Below are positions 8,543-11,437 of a DNA stretch of 11,437 bases, one piece after another. The stretch's first letter is position 1, and each line of letters starts with the position of its first letter. The stretch is from contig DVOR01000016.1 in assembly GCA_018713405.1 (NCBI GenBank), positions 1-11,437 on the forward strand. The letters are read 5' to 3'. Made by a program: the position numbers and the translations under genes. The stretch is from Candidatus Spyradenecus faecavium (lineage in GTDB: Bacteria; Verrucomicrobiota; Kiritimatiellia; RFP12; DVOR01). Below the pieces are notes generated by a model. It ran no database searches. It was not told where the DNA came from and worked only from the letters and a program-made list of their open reading frames with translations.

Positions 8543-9412
8543 TCAGGCGATGCGGGCGAGGAGGGATTCCGCGAAGGTGACGAGGGGGGCGGTCTTGGCG
8601 TCGAGGGGCGCGAGGGCGTCGAGGGCCCTTTGGGTGGCGGCCTTGGCGTAGGCGCGGGCTTGGTCGGCGTCGCCGCCGCAGAGGGTGAGGATGCTGGGCT
8701 CGGCGTTGTCCTTGGCTTGGTCGGCGTCGAGGAGGTCGTCGACGTATTGGAAGGCGAGGCCGAGGTTTTGCCCGTAGGCGGCGCAGGCGTCGACGGTCTT
8801 GTCGTCGGCGCCGGCGACGCGGGCGCCGAGGGCGCAGGCGGCGCGGAAGAGGGCGCCGGTCTTGAGGGTGTCGACGTAGAGGAGGTGCCTGGCGTCGCAG
8901 ACGGTGGGGTCGGCGGCGGCGGCGATGTCGGCGACTTGGCCGGAGACGACGTCCGTGGCGGCTTGGGCGAGGAGGGGGGCGAGGGCTTTGCCGTCGGCGT
9001 GGGGGAGGGTGCAGAAGGCGAGGGCCTGGAGGTAGTCGCCGACGAGGATGGCGTTGGCCTGGCCGAACTTGGCCCAGACGGAGGGTTGGCCGCGGCGCTC
9101 GGTGTCGTTGTCCATGGCGGGGAGGTCGTCGTGGACGAGGGTGTAGCAGTGGAGGAGCTCGATGGCGAGGGCGGCGCGGAGGGCGTTGGGGTCGCGCTCG
9201 GGGGCTTCCATGCCGCAGGCTTGGGCGCAGAGGAGGGTGAGGCAGGGGCGGATGCGCTTGCCGCCGCCGAGGACGGCGTGGGCGAGGGCCTGGTGGAAGG
9301 CCTCGAGGCCGGCGATGGCGGTGTCCGAGCCTTTGGCATCCTCGAGGGTCTGGGCGAGGCCGCCCTCCACGGCGGTGCGGAGGGCGGCGAGGGTGGGCGC
9401 CAGGTCGCTCAT
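8543..9412 (-). CDS. ispA: Short-chain polyprenyl (farnesyl/geranylgeranyl) diphosphate synthase
   Basis: A 289-aa cytosolic enzyme that condenses isopentenyl diphosphate with allylic diphosphates, giving precursors for undecaprenyl carriers, quinones or carotenoids. Seen: GGGKRIRP (49-56), the first aspartate-rich motif DDLPAMD (95-101) with the two extra residues of bacterial-type farnesyl synthases, RRG (106-108), KTG (184-186), and the second motif DDLLD (225-229). Tyr90, five residues before the first motif, suggests a C15-C20 product. Oddity: the loop after the second motif is short, and where most relatives have a GK-x-TYP-like segment, whose lysine helps hold diphosphate, this protein reads NAEPSILTLCG (236-246). 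GGAG seven bases before the ATG at 9412, inside leuB, is the ribosome site. It follows leuB by 4 nt and is closed by an intrinsic terminator. Family firm; product length inferred. Confidence 0.92.
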   Translation of the reverse strand: MSDLAPTLAALRTAVEGGLAQTLEDAKGSDTAIAGLEAFHQALAHAVLGGGKRIRPCLTLLCAQACGMEAPERDPNALRAALAIELLHCYTLVHDDLPAMDNDTERRGQPSVWAKFGQANAILVGDYLQALAFCTLPHADGKALAPLLAQAATDVVSGQVADIAAAADPTVCDARHLLYVDTLKTGALFRAACALGARVAGADDKTVDACAAYGQNLGLAFQYVDDLLDADQAKDNAEPSILTLCGGDADQARAYAKAATQRALDALAPLDAKTAPLVTFAESLLARIA

Positions 9413-9416
9413 GGGG

Positions 9417-10496
9417 TCACTCCGCGACGGCGGCGGCGATCATGTCGCCGACCTGCTCGGTGGTGAAGCCCATCTCGTTGGCGAGCTGGCTCTTCATCTT
9501 GGGGGTGACGGTGGCGATGGCGCGGGTGATGGCGCGGGCGGCCTCGGCCTCGCCGAGGTGCTCGAGCATCATGGCGCCGGCGCCGATGGCGGCGATGGGG
9601 TTGATGGCGTGCTTGCCGGTCCACATGGGGGCGGTGCCGCCGATGGGCTCGAACATGGAGACGCCGTTGGGGTTGATGTTGCCGCCGGAGCTGACGCCGA
9701 GGCCGCCCTGGGTGATGGCGGCGAGGTCGGTGATGATGTCGCCGAACATGTTTTCGGTGACGATGACGTCGAACATCTCGGGGGAGGCGACCATGTAGAG
9801 GGTGGTGGCGTCGACGTGGAAGTATTGGCGCTCGACGTCGGGGTAGTCGGCGCCGACCTCGGCGAAGACGCGGTTCCAGAGCTGGTACATGTAGGTGAGG
9901 ACGTTGGACTTGCCGACGAGGGCGAGGGTGTTTTTGTCGCCGACGCCGCGGGCCTTCTTGCCGTATTTGCGGGCGTATTCGAAGGCGTAGCGGCAGCAGC
10001 GCTCCACCTGCTCGTAGGTGTAGGCCATGATCTGGGTGGCGACGGCGTCCTTGCTGTCGGGGCGGGAGATGCCGCCCATGCCGGTGTAGAGGCCGCCGGA
10101 GTTCTCGCGCACGACGCAGTAGTCGATGTCGGCGGGGCCTTTGCCTTTGAGGGGGGTGTCGACGCCGGGGTAGAGGCGGATGGGGCGGAGGTTGATGTAC
10201 TGGTCGAGCTCGAAGCGCATGCGCAGGAGGATGCCCTTTTCCAGGATGCCGGGCTTGACGCGGGGGTCGCCGATGGCGCCGAGGAACATCGCGTCGTGGC
10301 CGCGGAACTCGTCGAGGACGGTGTCGGGGAGGATCTCGCCGGTGGCGAGGTAGCGGCCGGCGCCCACGTCGTAGGTGGTGGCGTCGAGGGCGAAGCCGAA
10401 TTTGCGCTCGGCGGCGTTGAGGACCTTCATGCCCTCGGCGATGACTTCGGGGCCGGTGCCGTCGCCGGGGACGACCGCGATTTTGTAGTGCTTCAT
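9417..10496 (-). CDS. leuB: 3-Isopropylmalate dehydrogenase (LeuB-type decarboxylating dehydrogenase)
   Basis: A 359-aa cytosolic enzyme of the isocitrate/isopropylmalate dehydrogenase family; LeuB oxidises and decarboxylates 3-isopropylmalate in leucine synthesis with NAD. Seen: the N-terminal GDGTGPEV (11-18), the substrate arginines in LLRMRF (Arg94), NLRP (Arg104) and VVREN (Arg130), Tyr137, Lys196, and metal ligands Asp229, Asp253 and Asp257. The NAD-loop reads EPIGGTAP rather than the common EPVHGSAP. The GDPRV...MRFELDQYINLRP segment fits the subgroup of LeuB typified by actinobacteria. No leuA, leuC or leuD is in the window, so a related activity (tartrate or homoisocitrate dehydrogenase) is possible but less likely. 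The ATG overlaps the preceding gene as ATGA, with AAGGA eight bases upstream. Confidence 0.85.
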   Translation of the reverse strand: MKHYKIAVVPGDGTGPEVIAEGMKVLNAAERKFGFALDATTYDVGAGRYLATGEILPDTVLDEFRGHDAMFLGAIGDPRVKPGILEKGILLRMRFELDQYINLRPIRLYPGVDTPLKGKGPADIDYCVVRENSGGLYTGMGGISRPDSKDAVATQIMAYTYEQVERCCRYAFEYARKYGKKARGVGDKNTLALVGKSNVLTYMYQLWNRVFAEVGADYPDVERQYFHVDATTLYMVASPEMFDVIVTENMFGDIITDLAAITQGGLGVSSGGNINPNGVSMFEPIGGTAPMWTGKHAINPIAAIGAGAMMLEHLGEAEAARAITRAIATVTPKMKSQLANEMGFTTEQVGDMIAAAVAE

Positions 10497-11437
10497 GGAT
10501 GGTTTCCTTCTTCTGGGAGGAGTGTGCGCAGGGTGTCCGTGGTCAGGCGGAGGCCTGTTTGCGAAAGGGTGGCGCAGCGCGCGAGGAGGGATTCGACGTC
10601 GGGGTGGGGGAGCTGGGGGATGCGGCCGACGAAGATGCGGGCGTGGTCGGTGCGTTCGGCGCGGGTGGCGTCCACGCCGAGCTCCTCGGTGAGCTTTTCG
10701 CCGGGGCGGACGCCGGAGAAGACGATGGGGATGTCCTTGCCGGGGCGGAGGCCGGAGAGCTTGATCATGGTCTCGGCGAGGGAGAGGATGGTCATGGGCT
10801 TGCCCATGTCGAGGACGAAGATCTCGCCGCCCTTGGCGAAGGTGGCCGCCTGGAGGATGAGGCCGACCGCCTCGGCGGGGGTCATGAAGTAGCGCTCCAT
10901 GCGGGGGTCGGTGACGGTGACGGGGCCGCCGGCGGCGATCTGTCTGCGGAAGCGGGGGACGACGGAGCCGGAGGAGCCGAGGACGTTGCCGAAGCGGACG
11001 GCGCAGAAGCGGGTCGCGCCGTCGCCGGCGAGGTCGCGCATGAAGATTTCGGCCAGGCGCTTGGAGACGCCGAGGGCGGAGACGGGGTGGATGGCCTTGT
11101 CGGTGGAGACGAGGAGGAAGGTGCCGACGCCGGCGGCCTGGGCCTCCTCGGCCAAGGTGCGGGTGGCGAGGGCGTTGTTGCGCAGGGCCTCGACGGGGTT
11201 GCGCTCCATCATGGGGACGTGCTTGTAGGCGGCGGCGTGGAGGAGGAAGTCGGGGCGTTCGCGGGTGAGGAGCTCGCGCATCAGGGCGCGGTCGCCGCAG
11301 TCGGCCACGATGGGGAGGATCGCGGCGTCGTCGCCGCCTTGGTCGACGAGGGGGGTGTGGATCTGGTAGAGGGCGGCCTCGGAGAGCTCGACGAGGATGA
11401 GGCGCTTGGGGCGGGCGGCCCAGACCTGGCGGGTGAG
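10493..11437 (-). CDS. FlaA1/CapD/PglF-type nucleotide-sugar 4,6-dehydratase, C-terminal part
   Basis: The 3' 314 codons of a gene whose start lies beyond the right edge; the frame is open to the last base. Such enzymes convert UDP-GlcNAc to a 4-keto-6-deoxy (or C5-inverted) sugar for capsule, O-antigen or protein glycans. Seen in the fragment: RPKRLILVELSEAALYQI (residues 9-26), AAAYKHVPMME (about 68-78), S-T-D-K (111-114), RFGNVLGSSGSV (about 148-159) and DPRMERYFMT. The Tyr of classical short-chain dehydrogenases is absent; Leu122 occupies the place held by Met in PglF-like enzymes, which use the Thr-Asp-Lys triad instead. An internal GTG at 11308 is not the true start, because conserved family sequence continues upstream of it. 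Whether the protein is the long membrane form (WbpM/PglF) or the short FlaA1 form cannot be seen. It overlaps leuB by 4 nt. Confidence 0.9.
   Translation of the reverse strand, partial: LTRQVWAARPKRLILVELSEAALYQIHTPLVDQGGDDAAILPIVADCGDRALMRELLTRERPDFLLHAAAYKHVPMMERNPVEALRNNALATRTLAEEAQAAGVGTFLLVSTDKAIHPVSALGVSKRLAEIFMRDLAGDGATRFCAVRFGNVLGSSGSVVPRFRRQIAAGGPVTVTDPRMERYFMTPAEAVGLILQAATFAKGGEIFVLDMGKPMTILSLAETMIKLSGLRPGKDIPIVFSGVRPGEKLTEELGVDATRAERTDHARIFVGRIPQLPHPDVESLLARCATLSQTGLRLTTDTLRTLLPEEGNHP

Noticed and set aside
11229..11308. GTG at 11308 as the start of the dehydratase
   Set aside because: The frame stays open to the window edge and the upstream residues (RPKRLILVELSEAALYQI) are conserved family sequence, so the gene is truncated by the window instead.

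Overview
This is a dense, high-GC bacterial segment in which every supportable gene lies on the minus strand, so the text below follows transcription from high to low coordinates. The proteins are bacterial: a FlaA1/CapD-type nucleotide-sugar dehydratase, LeuB, a bacterial short-chain prenyl synthase, a PycB/OadA-type carboxyltransferase, an MsbA-like exporter, a secreted tricorn-type protease, PanD and CoaB. The mixture, with a MsbA-like exporter and a signal-peptide-bearing tricorn protease, suggests a Gram-negative-type bacterium. A PVC/FCB-type phylum (for example Verrucomicrobiota, Kiritimatiellota or Planctomycetota) is my guess only; no rRNA or other marker is present to confirm it.

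Unit 1 (11437 to about 8510): the 3' part of a capD/pglF-like dehydratase gene, then leuB (overlapping it by 4 nt), then a farnesyl/geranylgeranyl diphosphate synthase gene (4 nt gap). It ends in a textbook intrinsic terminator at 8510-8534. Dehydratase and prenyl synthase could both serve envelope polysaccharide synthesis (sugar precursor and isoprenoid carrier); LeuB belongs to leucine synthesis and looks like a passenger.

Intergenic 8199-8542: after the terminator comes a striking array of four 22-bp repeats, each centred on a CCCTTAGGG-type dyad (8403-8490). Next are two further inverted repeats, a strong sigma70-like promoter (8256-8284) and a 5'-UTR palindrome (8221-8236), leading into the next unit.

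Unit 2 (8198 to 507): a biotin-dependent carboxyltransferase (PycB/OadA type, with an AccB-like biotin domain at its C-terminus), a GC-rich hairpin in a 52-bp gap, then a tightly packed run of MsbA-like ABC exporter, 1138-aa secreted tricorn-type protease and panD, with gaps of 4 and 1 nt. panD ends inside a perfect 13-bp hairpin.

Intergenic 155-506 holds no convincing gene. It is rich in short repeats: a 10-bp-phased CACGAAGG triplet, a four-copy 8-bp tandem repeat and paired palindromes. It is followed by coaB (1-154, cut by the window edge), which starts as a stand-alone ligase without a fused CoaC domain. panD and coaB are both steps on the route to coenzyme A, so their adjacency is meaningful.

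I see no CRISPR, prophage, insertion sequence, tRNA or rRNA. The genes are mostly recognisable housekeeping and envelope functions. What merits a second look is mainly non-coding (the 22-bp dyad array and the palindrome cluster after panD), plus several protein-architecture oddities.
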